64,000 nucleotides of DNA from RGIG1959 sp045637645 (lineage in GTDB: Bacteria > Bacillota > Clostridia > Oscillospirales > Acutalibacteraceae), in NCBI GenBank assembly GCA_045637645.1, contig JAZTZV010000053.1, positions 1 through 64,000 on the forward strand. The letters run 5' to 3'. The number at the start of each line of letters is the position of its first letter. The stretch's first letter is position 1. Under the pieces are notes generated by a model. That model did not search any database and was not told where the DNA came from. It saw nothing but the letters and a program-made list of their open reading frames with translations. Shown one piece after another: positions 24,099 through 32,618 of the stretch. The translations under genes were made by a program, and so were the position numbers.

Positions 24099-25121
24099 TT
24101 AGTTGATGTGTAGGATTTCGATGTCGATTTCATCACGTGACAGAAATGTTGTCGTTCCGCTATCGTCATAATAAATAACAGAATATTTACCGGGCACAGA
24201 TGTTTCAAAAACATTTTGATAATAGGGCTCATCCATCAAACTCGTACCGGTTCCGAAGGTCACATTGAACACACCCTTAACATTGATATCGGATTTCTTA
24301 TCCCTTCGGATGATTGCTTTTTCACCTTCCTTAAGCTCAAAAGAAACCTCAAAATCGTTATACCAAGATGATTCGTCCTCGGCATACAGAGATAAAATGA
24401 TGTCAATGTAATCGTCACGCTCGGTTTTAGTTTTTGTGGGGAAGGAATATGCTCCTACACGCATCGTTTCTCCATTTATATCGGCAATGATGGTCTGTTT
24501 GCTGCCATCGGGATAGATCTCATCAAATGACATACAAATGCACCATGTTCCGTCATCCCATCTATATGCGCTGTTGAAACGTATATTTGTGATGGATATC
24601 CCCAGTTCGTTATATTCTTCAAGCTTTTTTACGAATCGTTTTGCCATATACGCTTGATATTCATTCGGTGTCATATGAGAAACACAATCGATCATCGTGT
24701 ATTCATTTTCGGAATAATCCACCATTTGTACAGCTTTGTCATATTGTCCGGATTTTATATGATTCAAATATTTATAGCATCGGTACACGTCATCCAAATT
24801 TGAAAATGTGATGCCTTCGTTATGATGAGAATTGTATGCCAATATACCGCAAAAAAAGAGTGGAATAAGTAAAAAAAGAGCAATAAAGGATGCGAGCCAA
24901 CGTCTGTGGATTTTTCGGAAACCTTTCTTTACAATCGCTGTTTTTTCATCTTCGTCTTTGTCGATGTGCGTGATCTGAACAACATCTATGTTTTCAATCA
25001 TGGATCTACACGCTTCGCATTTCTGTAGATGTTCTTCCACAGCTTTTCGGCTTTCTTCCGAACATACGGCATCCACATACAACGGTAACAAATCTTCGAT
25101 TATCGTACATTTAAATTTCAT
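24099..25121 (-). CDS. Anti-sigma factor with zf-HC2 domain
   Basis: The 340-residue product starts MKFKCTIIEDLLPLYVD at 25121, after GGAGG. Residues 1-45 form a zinc-finger anti-sigma domain with the HxxxCxxC motif (EEHLQKCEAC). A membrane helix lies at about 74-95 (WLASFIALFLLIPLFFCGIL), and the remaining 240 residues should face outside; they are rich in Tyr and Asp and match no family I know. The ATG overlaps the stop of the sigma gene (ATGA), the usual coupling of an ECF sigma factor with its membrane inhibitor. Confidence 0.8.
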   Translation of the reverse strand: MKFKCTIIEDLLPLYVDAVCSEESRKAVEEHLQKCEACRSMIENIDVVQITHIDKDEDEKTAIVKKGFRKIHRRWLASFIALFLLIPLFFCGILAYNSHHNEGITFSNLDDVYRCYKYLNHIKSGQYDKAVQMVDYSENEYTMIDCVSHMTPNEYQAYMAKRFVKKLEEYNELGISITNIRFNSAYRWDDGTWCICMSFDEIYPDGSKQTIIADINGETMRVGAYSFPTKTKTERDDYIDIILSLYAEDESSWYNDFEVSFELKEGEKAIIRRDKKSDINVKGVFNVTFGTGTSLMDEPYYQNVFETSVPGKYSVIYYDDSGTTTFLSRDEIDIEILHIN

Positions 25122-25603
25122 TTCATTACCTCCTGCGCAATTTGTTGTTTCGCTCTGAAATATGTAACTCTCGCCCAACTTTCCGTTTTGCTATATATAA
25201 CGGCGATTTCTTTCAACTTCACTTCGCCGATTGCGTGAAGAACAAACACATCACGATATGTATCCGGTAATTGTTGAATCACTTTAAGGATTTTACAGTA
25301 CATTTCTTTGTTGATAATCTGTTCTTCCAATGTTGGGTTGTTATCCGAAACAGATAAATCTTCCAAAGTTATATCGCTGTACCGATTGTTTCGACGGCAT
25401 TCTTTGATCCAAGCATTTTTGCCGATTTGACAGAGCCATGTGTACAAAGAACAGCGTCCTTCGAATTGGTCTATGTGCCGAAATGCTTGATAAAAAGTTT
25501 CCGATAAAAGTTCCTCGGCCAAATCATCCTTTCCTGTCAGGGATAACAGAAAGCGATAAACCGGTTTTGCTTGTTCTTCGTAGATTTGTTGAAACGTTGC
25601 CAA
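25118..25603 (-). CDS. ECF-type RNA polymerase sigma factor
   Basis: The 161-residue product has sigma region 2 (YRFLLSLTGKDDLAEELLSE then FYQAFRHIDQFEGRC and LYTWLCQI) and region 4 (QLPDTYRDVFVLHAIGEVKL then WARVTYFRAKQQI). The start is TTG at 25603, eight bases after GAGGAGGG. That start lies inside the end of the upstream acyltransferase gene, giving a 67-base overlap. It would direct transcription of a small regulon, often including its own operon. Confidence 0.85.
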   Translation of the reverse strand: MATFQQIYEEQAKPVYRFLLSLTGKDDLAEELLSETFYQAFRHIDQFEGRCSLYTWLCQIGKNAWIKECRRNNRYSDITLEDLSVSDNNPTLEEQIINKEMYCKILKVIQQLPDTYRDVFVLHAIGEVKLKEIAVIYSKTESWARVTYFRAKQQIAQEVMK

Positions 25604-26523
25604 CGATTATCCCTCCTCTCGTTAGATTGGATTCCGTATAAGGAACTATGCCATTGCGTAAATTTATATGTGAAATATATAAAACAAATGGTGATGATAA
25701 TATTGAAATACCACGGAAAAGTCCATTCTCGAATTAGTAATACAAATGGTGCGTGAAGTAAATACGGAAACATTGTATGGGAACCTAATTTGGTAAAAGG
25801 CAGACGTTTCGTCGGTGAAAAGGACAGCAAAAACAGCCCCAATAGTGCACCGAGCACATAGCAAAGCAAACGAAGCAAAATGCCATTTCCGCTGTCATAT
25901 GAAGATGCTTGATATAAAAAGGTGACCGGGATTTCATCGCCGAAATACAACATGACGATCAATGCCGTTATACATGAGAAAAAACCGATCACCTTGAGTT
26001 TTCTCCAATTATATGATGAATTGCACAGTACTCCCACCCAAAAGTACGGAAAGAAAACGATCGTCCTTGATAATGAAAATTCGCGTCCTATGTCAGGGAT
26101 CAATCCCGCAAGACATCCCGCCGAGATCGAAAACAGAAGAATGGTGATTTTACCTTTACCTTTGCAAAATTTAAACCACAAATATGAAACACATAGCCAC
26201 ATGCTATACGTAAGCAAATACCAAAAAATCCACCACGGTGTGAAAATTCGAACCGAACCGTTTCCTAATATAACGGCAATGGTTTGTAAAAATATGTACA
26301 AGGAACATATTCTGAAAAGTTGTACGCGACAATCTTTTTCTTGATTTATAAACAGTCCTGATAAAAAACCGAATAGCGGCATGTGAACCAGATATATCCA
26401 TCTATATTGTACCATAAGCACTTCCGAATCCCAAATTTTCGGTTCGATCAGATGGCCGTAAATGACAAGAAAAATCAAGAAAAGTTTTAAATTGCAGTAT
26501 CGCGCTTCCCGAAATTTGACCAT
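25537..26523 (-). CDS. Acyltransferase family 3 membrane protein
   Basis: The 328-residue product has about ten hydrophobic segments. The head (KFREARYCNLKLFLIFLVIYGH) has the family 3 pattern with a conserved His after the first helix, and FPYFWVGVLC and LHAPFVLLI occur later. It probably O-acylates an envelope glycan. The ATG at 26523 has GGCGGTG at good spacing; an in-frame GTG at 26532 overlaps that site. Its last 22 codons overlap the sigma gene. The region is AT-rich relative to its neighbours. Confidence 0.75.
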   Translation of the reverse strand: MVKFREARYCNLKLFLIFLVIYGHLIEPKIWDSEVLMVQYRWIYLVHMPLFGFLSGLFINQEKDCRVQLFRICSLYIFLQTIAVILGNGSVRIFTPWWIFWYLLTYSMWLCVSYLWFKFCKGKGKITILLFSISAGCLAGLIPDIGREFSLSRTIVFFPYFWVGVLCNSSYNWRKLKVIGFFSCITALIVMLYFGDEIPVTFLYQASSYDSGNGILLRLLCYVLGALLGLFLLSFSPTKRLPFTKLGSHTMFPYLLHAPFVLLIREWTFPWYFNIIITICFIYFTYKFTQWHSSLYGIQSNERRDNRWQRFNKSTKNKQNRFIAFCYP

Positions 26524-26623
26524 TCTTTTCACCGCCTTTATGAGTTAGAGCGATAAATTCGAAAAACGTTACAAAGATTGGCGGTTAGCAAACCTGCATG
26601 TTTAAAATGTTGTGTTACAATCA

Positions 26624-26652
26624 TAGACAAATGCAATCTTTTGTGGTATATT
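26624..26652 (+). promoter_or_regulatory. Promoter of the AlkD-like gene
   Basis: TAGACA (26624-26629), 17 bases, TATATT (26647-26652). Confidence 0.6.
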
Positions 26653-26682
26653 GAAGAAAATCATTTACGGGTTGTGAGACGG

Positions 26683-27360
26683 ATGTCCGAGGCGATTCAA
26701 GAAGCTCTGTTTTCGTTTGCCGATGAAAACTATAAGCAGTTTCAATGCTCGTTGATGCCGACGATCGATCCCGATACCGTGATCGGTGTGCGCGTGCCGA
26801 CCTTGCGGGCGTATGCCAAAACGTTGTCGTCCTCGCAAACGGAGACGTTTTCGGCGGCATTGCCGCATACCTATTTTGACGAAAACAATCTGCACGCATA
26901 TGTGATCGAACGCATCACGACGTACGACGAGTGTGTCGCCGCGATCGACCGCTTTTTGCCGTATGTCGACAACTGGGCGACCTGCGACACGATGCGTCCG
27001 AAAGTGCTTGCAAAAGAGCCTGTGCGCTTGTTTGCGAAATGCCGCGAATGGATCGCGAGCGATCGTCCGTTCACCGTTCGTTTCGGACTTGAAACGCTGA
27101 TGCTTTACGGCTTGGATGAGAATTTCGACCCCGCGTTTTTGAAGCTTGCCGCGTCGGTGCAAAGCGAAGAGTATTACGTCCGCATGATGGTGGCGTGGTT
27201 TTTTGCGACGGCGCTGACAAAACGATATGACGAAACGTTGCCGTTTTTTCTCGAACGTCGCTTGGATGTGTGGGTGCATAACAAAGCGATTCAAAAAGCG
27301 TGCGAAAGCCGTTTGATCGCTCCCGATACCAAACGGTTTTTGAAAACCTTGAAAGGGTGA
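26683..27360 (+). CDS. DNA alkylation repair protein, AlkD-like
   Basis: The 225-residue product is all-helical and matches the DNA_alkylation (AlkD) family by GVRVPTLRAYAK, the LHAYVIER region and the PYVDNWATCD motif, with KEPVRLFAKC and later MMVAWFFATA. AlkD-type glycosylases remove bulky alkylated bases using HEAT-like repeats; short relatives of unknown specificity are common in Clostridia. The ATG at 26683 lacks a strong ribosome binding site, so the start is somewhat uncertain. A lipoprotein gene follows after seven bases. Confidence 0.8.
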   Translation: MSEAIQEALFSFADENYKQFQCSLMPTIDPDTVIGVRVPTLRAYAKTLSSSQTETFSAALPHTYFDENNLHAYVIERITTYDECVAAIDRFLPYVDNWATCDTMRPKVLAKEPVRLFAKCREWIASDRPFTVRFGLETLMLYGLDENFDPAFLKLAASVQSEEYYVRMMVAWFFATALTKRYDETLPFFLERRLDVWVHNKAIQKACESRLIAPDTKRFLKTLKG

Positions 27361-27367
27361 TACGATT

Positions 27368-27802
27368 ATGAAAAAATGTGTTGCGATGGTACTGACGGTG
27401 TTGATGCTTTTGTCGTTGTGCGCGTGTTCTGACGATAATGCATATCAGGGGACACCCGAAGAACTGAATACGATCCTTGACCGCGTGGAGATGATTCCTG
27501 TTGCAACAATGGGTGTGTCCATGACCATTACCGATGTGGCGGTATCGTTGCTCGATTGGTGCGAATCGACCGATATGACCGATGCGGAAATTGCCGCGGC
27601 AACCAAAACGTATTACGATTCTGTGGAAAGTGCGAATAAGGACATGTTTTACGAGCAAGTCTATCTGACAGTCGGAGGTGTGCGCCTCTTGTCAAACGAA
27701 GACAAGCGTTCGGGTGTGTTGGAAGCGGCAGGTCACAGTCCGAAACTTTCGTGGGATGATGCGGCATTTTCGCTTGCGATGTCGCTGGATGATGCGCTGT
27801 AA
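27368..27802 (+). CDS. Small lipoprotein of unknown function
   Basis: The 144-residue product has a lipoprotein signal: MKKC, a hydrophobic core, and the lipobox LCAC with Cys at about 20. The mature part is acidic and mostly helical, without a recognised domain. It lies seven bases after the AlkD-like gene and is probably co-transcribed. It should be anchored to the outside of the cell membrane. Confidence 0.7.
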   Translation: MKKCVAMVLTVLMLLSLCACSDDNAYQGTPEELNTILDRVEMIPVATMGVSMTITDVAVSLLDWCESTDMTDAEIAAATKTYYDSVESANKDMFYEQVYLTVGGVRLLSNEDKRSGVLEAAGHSPKLSWDDAAFSLAMSLDDAL

Positions 27803-27837
27803 AACCGTTGTATCAAATTCTCAAAACTGACATATAC

Positions 27838-27878
27838 TGATAGTCGAGGGCATTTGCTCTCGGCTATTTGTATTTTTT
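27838..27878 (+). terminator. Hairpin with T-rich tail before the ferritin-like gene
   Basis: AGTCGAGGGCA pairs imperfectly with TGCTCTCGGCT and is followed by ATTTGTATTTTTT. It lies after the lipoprotein gene but also just downstream of a -10-like TATACT, so it may end the upstream unit or act in the leader of the next gene. Confidence 0.5.
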
Positions 27879-27889
27879 GGAGGGGTTTG

Positions 27890-29167
27890 ATGAATCCGTT
27901 TGAGCAAAAACCGATGAAAACCATTGTCGGTAGCTTTCGCAACTTCAAAGATTTGTACCCGCGCGCTTATAACAAACATGAAGTGGATCCCTACACAAAA
28001 ACGCGCATCATTTTGATGAACGGCACCGAGTTTGAAGCCAATTGGTTTTCGCATCAGTTTGCGCGTCACACCTGCAACAACGATTTGCGCCGCGAACTTG
28101 CCATGTCGCGCGAAGTGGAGAAACAACAGCAACTCTATTTGTCACTTTTGAAACCGTGCAACGAAACACAGCTTGAGCATACCATCGGCTATGAGCAGTT
28201 GGCGGTCGATTTGACGGCGGAGCTTGCCAAGCGCGAATGTGACTGCAACGTCAAGAAAGCGCTTGATTTCGCACTTTTGGAGGATTTTGACCACCTGTAC
28301 CGTTACGCCAACCAACTGGAAATGGAACAAGGCGTGCGTGCCGAGCGGCTTGTCGGACGTTACACGGAAATTATGCCGGGTCGCCCGACAATCGCGCATC
28401 ATCGTTGTCCGCTTGATAATGTGCGCAAGAACATCAATACCAAAACAGCCTCGACTATGACGGTGTTGTCCACCATGATCATCACCGCCGCCGAGCAACA
28501 AACGATGAATTTTTATATGAATGTGACGCCGTTTGCGATGAACGATGCGTCGCGCAGACTTTATGAGGAGATCGCACTTGTCGAAGAAGAACACGTCACG
28601 CAATACGAATCCTTGATGGATCCGAATGCAACATTCCTTGAAATGTTGCTGTGGCATGAATACACCGAGTGTTATCTCTATTGGTCGTGCTTTATGACCG
28701 AAACCGATCCCTATATTAAGTGTATTTGGGAAGAACATTTTGATATGGAGCTTGCACATTTGCACAAAGCGGCGGAATTGCTCAAAAAGTATGAGGGCAA
28801 GGAATGGAAGCAAGTGATTCCGTGTCCGGATTTCCCTGCACCGCTTTGCCTGCACGAAAACATCGAATATGTCCGCCAGATTCTCGGATCGACCGTGCAA
28901 TTTACGAGCGTCAAAGAGGAGTATGCGTTGCTTGACGAATTGGGTGATGATGCCGATTTCTTTAAATATCAAAAAATCATGATTCCCTCGACGGATATCG
29001 TCCAGTCGCATTGCGTGATTGACAATCATATTCGTCGATTCGGCAAGGATTATCGCTTTGAAGTAGCACCCAATCCTGTGTGTCAGCTTCGCGACCGAAC
29101 CTGTGACAACACCGGTGTCGGACGTGTCAAACGCGCCGCCGAGAGCACCGGCTTTTGGTGTAATTAA
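27890..29167 (+). CDS. Ferritin-like domain protein
   Basis: The 425-residue soluble product starts at the ATG after TTGGAGGGG. The central part shows paired ferritin-like helices with metal-binding spacing: IALVEEEHVTQYESL (ExxxEEH) and, about 55 residues later, CIWEEHFDMELAHLHKA. Before them are helices with FARHTCNN and DFALLEDFDHLYRYANQLE. The C-terminal 80 residues are Cys/Arg-rich (NPVCQLRDRTCDNTGVGR). This suggests a di-iron protein, perhaps for oxidative stress, related to large clostridial rubrerythrin-like proteins; the exact reaction is unknown. A terminator follows. Confidence 0.65.
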   Translation: MNPFEQKPMKTIVGSFRNFKDLYPRAYNKHEVDPYTKTRIILMNGTEFEANWFSHQFARHTCNNDLRRELAMSREVEKQQQLYLSLLKPCNETQLEHTIGYEQLAVDLTAELAKRECDCNVKKALDFALLEDFDHLYRYANQLEMEQGVRAERLVGRYTEIMPGRPTIAHHRCPLDNVRKNINTKTASTMTVLSTMIITAAEQQTMNFYMNVTPFAMNDASRRLYEEIALVEEEHVTQYESLMDPNATFLEMLLWHEYTECYLYWSCFMTETDPYIKCIWEEHFDMELAHLHKAAELLKKYEGKEWKQVIPCPDFPAPLCLHENIEYVRQILGSTVQFTSVKEEYALLDELGDDADFFKYQKIMIPSTDIVQSHCVIDNHIRRFGKDYRFEVAPNPVCQLRDRTCDNTGVGRVKRAAESTGFWCN

Positions 29168-29171
29168 CGGA

Positions 29172-29208
29172 CAAAATGCCCTCGTCTGAAAATGACGAGG
29201 GCATTTTT
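29172..29208 (+). terminator. Terminator of the ferritin-like gene
   Basis: AAAATGCCCTCGTC pairs with GACGAGGGCATTTT, followed by T residues. Confidence 0.85.
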
Positions 29209-29209
29209 C

Positions 29210-29238
29210 TTGACACGTGCGCGTTAGGTTAGTATACT
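29210..29238 (+). promoter_or_regulatory. Promoter of the GH20 gene
   Basis: TTGACA (29210-29215), 17 bases, TATACT (29233-29238). Confidence 0.85.
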
Positions 29239-29272
29239 GATGGTATACACTACATGAAAAGGATTTGATCGT

Positions 29273-31039
29273 ATGTTGAATTTACTCCCGATGCCGCAAT
29301 CGATTCAAATGCACGAAGGACTTTGTGATTTGCACAAGGTTGTTTTAGATACGGTTGTCGGCGATTGTTTGCCGACATTTGTGCAAGCTGCAGTGGACGA
29401 TTTTTGTTCACGTGAAGGCAAGGTCTCGCTGACGGTTGTTTGTCAAAATGACCCGAACGCGGAAGAGTATTGCTTGGTGATTCACGAGAACGAGATTTCG
29501 GTCACCGCCGTCGGCTATAAGGGCGTTTATTATGCTTTGCAAACGCTTCGTCAGCTTCGCGAGAACAACGGCGGTGTTGTGCCGTGCATGTCCGTCACGG
29601 ATAAACCCGACTATGCTTATCGCGGTTTTTATCAAGACGTCAGCCGCGGTCGCATTCCGACGGTCGAAACGGTCAAACGTCTTGTCGACCGCCTCGCATC
29701 GCTGAAATACAATTCGTTGCAACTGTACATCGAACACACTCATCGTTTTGCGGAATACGTCGGGATCAACGATGATCTCGGCTATTATACCGACGACGAA
29801 ATTTTGGAAATCGATCGCTATTGCCGTGAGCATTGCGTGGAGCTGGTGCCGTCGCTGTCGTCGTTCGGTCATTTGTATTATCTTCTCGAATCCGCGCAAT
29901 ATCGACACCTGTGCGAAATGCCCGATCACAAACCGACGCAGCACAACTGGCATGACCGCTTGATCCATCACACCATCGATCCGAAGGCGGAGGAGAGCTT
30001 TGCGCTGATTACGTCGTTGATGTCGCAATATATGCCGTTGTTCACGTCCGATCGGTTTAACATTTGCTGCGATGAAACGTTCGATTTGTGCAAAGGTAAA
30101 AACGCGGGCGGCGATGTGGCGGCAACCTATGTCGGATTCGTGTCGAAATTGGTCAACTTCTTGAAAACCAACGGCAAAACCGTCATGATGTGGGGCGATA
30201 TCGTGATGCAACATCCCGATGTGCTTGCCGACCTGCCCGACGGCATCGAATATCTCAACTGGTGTTATGACATGAGGGGCAACGGCTTGAAACCCGAATT
30301 GCTTGCTTCGCAGGGTAAACCGCAAATCATTTGTCCGAGTGTCCATTCGCACAAACGCGTTGTCGAAAAAATCGTATACAATCGCCCGAACATCGCGTCG
30401 GTGCTGGAAGCGGGTCTTGCGCACGGTGCGCTCGGCATGCTCAACACGAACTGGGGCGATTACGGACACCTGTGCTTTGATGAAGGCATGCTTTACGGTC
30501 TTGCTTACGGCGGCACCAAATCGTGGAACGTGAACGGCACGGATGAAACATTTGATGAGTCAGTCTGTGCGCTTGTGTATCGTTCTTCGACAGAGGTGCT
30601 CGACATCCTGCGCACTCTCGGTCAATGCGATGAAATTTGGTTTGAGCGTGAAGGCTATGAAATGGCGTTGTGGGAATTGACGGTGCAGATGTTTGACCGC
30701 ACGGTTGGTATCCCTGAGAATTATGAATACCGTGTATCGGTGTTGCGCGCCAATGACCTTGCCGCTAAACGTCGCGATGCGGAAGATTGCGCCGCACGTT
30801 TGCAAGCGATGGCGGATGCCGACAGTTTGGATCCCGATATCGCGCAAGTGCTTGTGCTGTCTGCAAAGACGATCGCCGCCAACTTTGCGGTACTGATCGA
30901 TGTTTGCAACGGCACGATCACCGACGAAACCAAAGCGTGCGTCGACGCTTGTCTGACTAAGATGGAATCTTTGTGGATGAAGCGCAACAAGCAAGGGGAG
31001 TGGCAAGCCATCGCCGCGTTTTTTCGAGATATGCTGTAA
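29273..31039 (+). CDS. Glycoside hydrolase family 20, beta-N-acetylhexosaminidase, cytoplasmic
   Basis: The 588-residue product has the GH20 N-terminal domain (GVYYALQTLRQL), then the barrel start DYAYRGFYQDVSRGRIP and the catalytic Asp-Glu pair in FNICCDETFD (about 267-268). WGDIVMQHPD and LNTNWGDYGH carry the sugar-binding tryptophans. No signal peptide is seen, so it acts in the cytoplasm on imported GlcNAc- or GalNAc-containing oligosaccharides. Start is ATG after AAAGGA. It is a single gene; nagA lies 8 kb upstream. Confidence 0.88.
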   Translation: MLNLLPMPQSIQMHEGLCDLHKVVLDTVVGDCLPTFVQAAVDDFCSREGKVSLTVVCQNDPNAEEYCLVIHENEISVTAVGYKGVYYALQTLRQLRENNGGVVPCMSVTDKPDYAYRGFYQDVSRGRIPTVETVKRLVDRLASLKYNSLQLYIEHTHRFAEYVGINDDLGYYTDDEILEIDRYCREHCVELVPSLSSFGHLYYLLESAQYRHLCEMPDHKPTQHNWHDRLIHHTIDPKAEESFALITSLMSQYMPLFTSDRFNICCDETFDLCKGKNAGGDVAATYVGFVSKLVNFLKTNGKTVMMWGDIVMQHPDVLADLPDGIEYLNWCYDMRGNGLKPELLASQGKPQIICPSVHSHKRVVEKIVYNRPNIASVLEAGLAHGALGMLNTNWGDYGHLCFDEGMLYGLAYGGTKSWNVNGTDETFDESVCALVYRSSTEVLDILRTLGQCDEIWFEREGYEMALWELTVQMFDRTVGIPENYEYRVSVLRANDLAAKRRDAEDCAARLQAMADADSLDPDIAQVLVLSAKTIAANFAVLIDVCNGTITDETKACVDACLTKMESLWMKRNKQGEWQAIAAFFRDML

Positions 31040-31044
31040 AAGCT

Positions 31045-31077
31045 AAAAAAGAGCTGCTTTAGAAGCAGTTCTTTTTT
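31045..31077 (+). terminator. Terminator of the GH20 gene
   Basis: AAAAGAGCTGCTT pairs with AAGCAGTTCTTTT, followed by T residues. Confidence 0.8.
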
Positions 31078-31086
31078 AGTTTAAAG

Positions 31087-31130
31087 GTTGACAAATCAAC
31101 AAATATATGCTATATTGTTGAAAAATCAAC
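31087..31130 (+). promoter_or_regulatory. degV-type promoter with two palindromic operator-like sites
   Basis: TTGACA (31088-31093), 17 bases, TATATT (31111-31116). Two 14-base palindromes of form GTTGA-NAAA-TCAAC lie at 31087-31100 (over the -35) and 31117-31130 (touching the -10), 30 bases apart. Such an arrangement is typical of a repressor with two dimer sites on one face of the helix. Confidence 0.8.
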
Positions 31131-31149
31131 TTTAAAGGAGACCCTGTTT

Positions 31150-31989
31150 ATGAAACCAACGATTATCGTCGATTCGACCACTGATTTGACACCGAATATG
31201 CGTGAATGCGTTCGTGTTGTACCGTTGTCCGTCCGTTTCGGAGACGAAGAATATATCGACGGCGTTACCATCGACCATCAAACGTTTTATCGCAAACTTG
31301 TGGACAGCGCCGTGCTTCCGACGACCAGTCAAGCGACTCCCGATGCGTTCTTGAAAGAGTTCGAAGAAGTGCAGGAAGCGGGCGGAAGCGCCGTTGTGAT
31401 CACGCTGTCGTCGAAACTTTCGGGAACCTATCAAAGTGCCAAAATCGCTGCCGAAGAATTTGACAATATCTATGTCGTTGACAGTGGATCGGCGGCGGTC
31501 GGCGGCGGCATCTTGACGGAATTGGCGATTCGCTTGGCGGATATGGGGATGAGTGCTGCGCAGATTGCCGAGGTTCTGGAAGAAGAAAAACAAAAGATTG
31601 TGATTGTGGCGCTGGTGGATACACTCGAATATCTCAAAAAAGGCGGACGCATTTCTAAAACAGTGGCGTTTGCGGGAATGCTGATGAACATCAAACCCGT
31701 GTTGTCGGTTGTCGACGGTGAGATCAACGTGCTTGGCAAAGCGCGCGGATCGAAAATGGGGAACAACCTGCTTGTGCAAGAAATTGAAAAGTCGGGCGGT
31801 ATCGATTTTGAAAAACCGGTATTGCTCGGTTACACAGGGTTAAGTGATGCGTTGCTGTTGCAATACATTGAGGACAGCCAGCATCTCTGGAAAGATGAGC
31901 TTGAAACCATTCGCTACACCACCATCGGCAGTGTGATTGGCACGCACGCGGGCCCCGGAGCGGTTGCGGTGGCATTCTTCAAAAAATAA
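31150..31989 (+). CDS. DegV family fatty-acid-binding protein
   Basis: The 279-residue product has the DegV pattern: IIVDSTTDLTP at the start, LPTTSQATPDAF near 58, TLSSKLSGTYQSA near 85, KGGRISK and IKPVLSV in the second half, and IGTHAGPGAVAVAF at the end. Members bind one fatty acid; some (FakB) hand it to the kinase FakA for phospholipid synthesis. No fakA is in the window. The ATG follows AAAGGAG. The paired palindromes on the promoter suggest specific repression, perhaps lipid-linked. Confidence 0.9.
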   Translation: MKPTIIVDSTTDLTPNMRECVRVVPLSVRFGDEEYIDGVTIDHQTFYRKLVDSAVLPTTSQATPDAFLKEFEEVQEAGGSAVVITLSSKLSGTYQSAKIAAEEFDNIYVVDSGSAAVGGGILTELAIRLADMGMSAAQIAEVLEEEKQKIVIVALVDTLEYLKKGGRISKTVAFAGMLMNIKPVLSVVDGEINVLGKARGSKMGNNLLVQEIEKSGGIDFEKPVLLGYTGLSDALLLQYIEDSQHLWKDELETIRYTTIGSVIGTHAGPGAVAVAFFKK

Positions 31990-32028
31990 AAAAAGGAGCT
32001 GACGTGATTTTTCACGCCAGCTCTTTTG
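31988..32028. terminator. Bidirectional terminator between DegV and PncC genes
   Basis: GGAGCTGACGTGA pairs with TCACGCCAGCTC around TTTT, with A/T runs on both sides. Confidence 0.8.
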
Positions 32029-32485
32029 CTAATATACGATAGACCGTGTCAACTGCGGATTCGCGCACGTTGTTGCGTCCGATATCGCCGAAATGCTCGG
32101 TGACGGCAAACGACTTGTCACCGAGCACAAACCCGAAGCATACCGTTCCGACGGGCTTTTGTTCGCTGCCGCCGCCCGGTCCCGCGATGCCTGAAATGCC
32201 GACCGCAACGGCGGCTCCGGTTCGTTTGGCGGCACCGATCGCCATTTGTTCGGCAACCGCTTCGCTCACAACGCCGTATTGCTCAATAAGCGCGGGGTCG
32301 ACACCCAAATACTTGATTTTGGCTTCGTTGGCATAGGTCACGATCGATTCGTCAAAGATGCTTGAAATGTGCGGGATATCGCCCAACCGCGCGGCACAAA
32401 GTCCCGCCGTGCAGGATTCGGCGAACGTGATGTGTTCACCGCGCGCCATCAGTCGATCCGCCACCAATTGTACGTTGTCGGTCAT
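32012..32485 (-). CDS. pncC: Nicotinamide-nucleotide amidohydrolase (CinA C-terminal domain)
   Basis: The 157-residue product matches the CinA C-terminal family: FAESCTAGLCAARL near 20, YANEAKIKYLGV, the GVVSEAVAEQMA region, ISGIAGPGGGS near 99 and GTVCFG. PncC deamidates NMN to nicotinate mononucleotide and takes part in NAD recycling. This is a stand-alone domain without the CinA N-terminal part. It has a consensus promoter (32512-32540). Confidence 0.9.
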   Translation of the reverse strand: MTDNVQLVADRLMARGEHITFAESCTAGLCAARLGDIPHISSIFDESIVTYANEAKIKYLGVDPALIEQYGVVSEAVAEQMAIGAAKRTGAAVAVGISGIAGPGGGSEQKPVGTVCFGFVLGDKSFAVTEHFGDIGRNNVRESAVDTVYRILAKELA

Positions 32486-32511
32486 GGTGTCACACTCCTT
32501 TGCTTTTTATT

Positions 32512-32540
32512 ATTATACTGCCCGCTTTTGGTGCTGTCAA
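32512..32540 (-). promoter_or_regulatory. Promoter of pncC
   Basis: Minus strand TTGACA (32540-32535), 17 bases, TATAAT (32517-32512): full consensus. Confidence 0.85.
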
Positions 32541-32550
32541 TACAATGGGG

Positions 32551-32579
32551 TTGCATCGCATCGGATATCGTGGTATACT
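32551..32579 (+). promoter_or_regulatory. Promoter of the cupin gene
   Basis: TTGCAT (32551-32556), 17 bases, TATACT (32574-32579). Confidence 0.7.
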
Positions 32580-32618
32580 GGGTGGGCTTGAGAAATTCAT
32601 CAACAAAGGATGGTTGAC

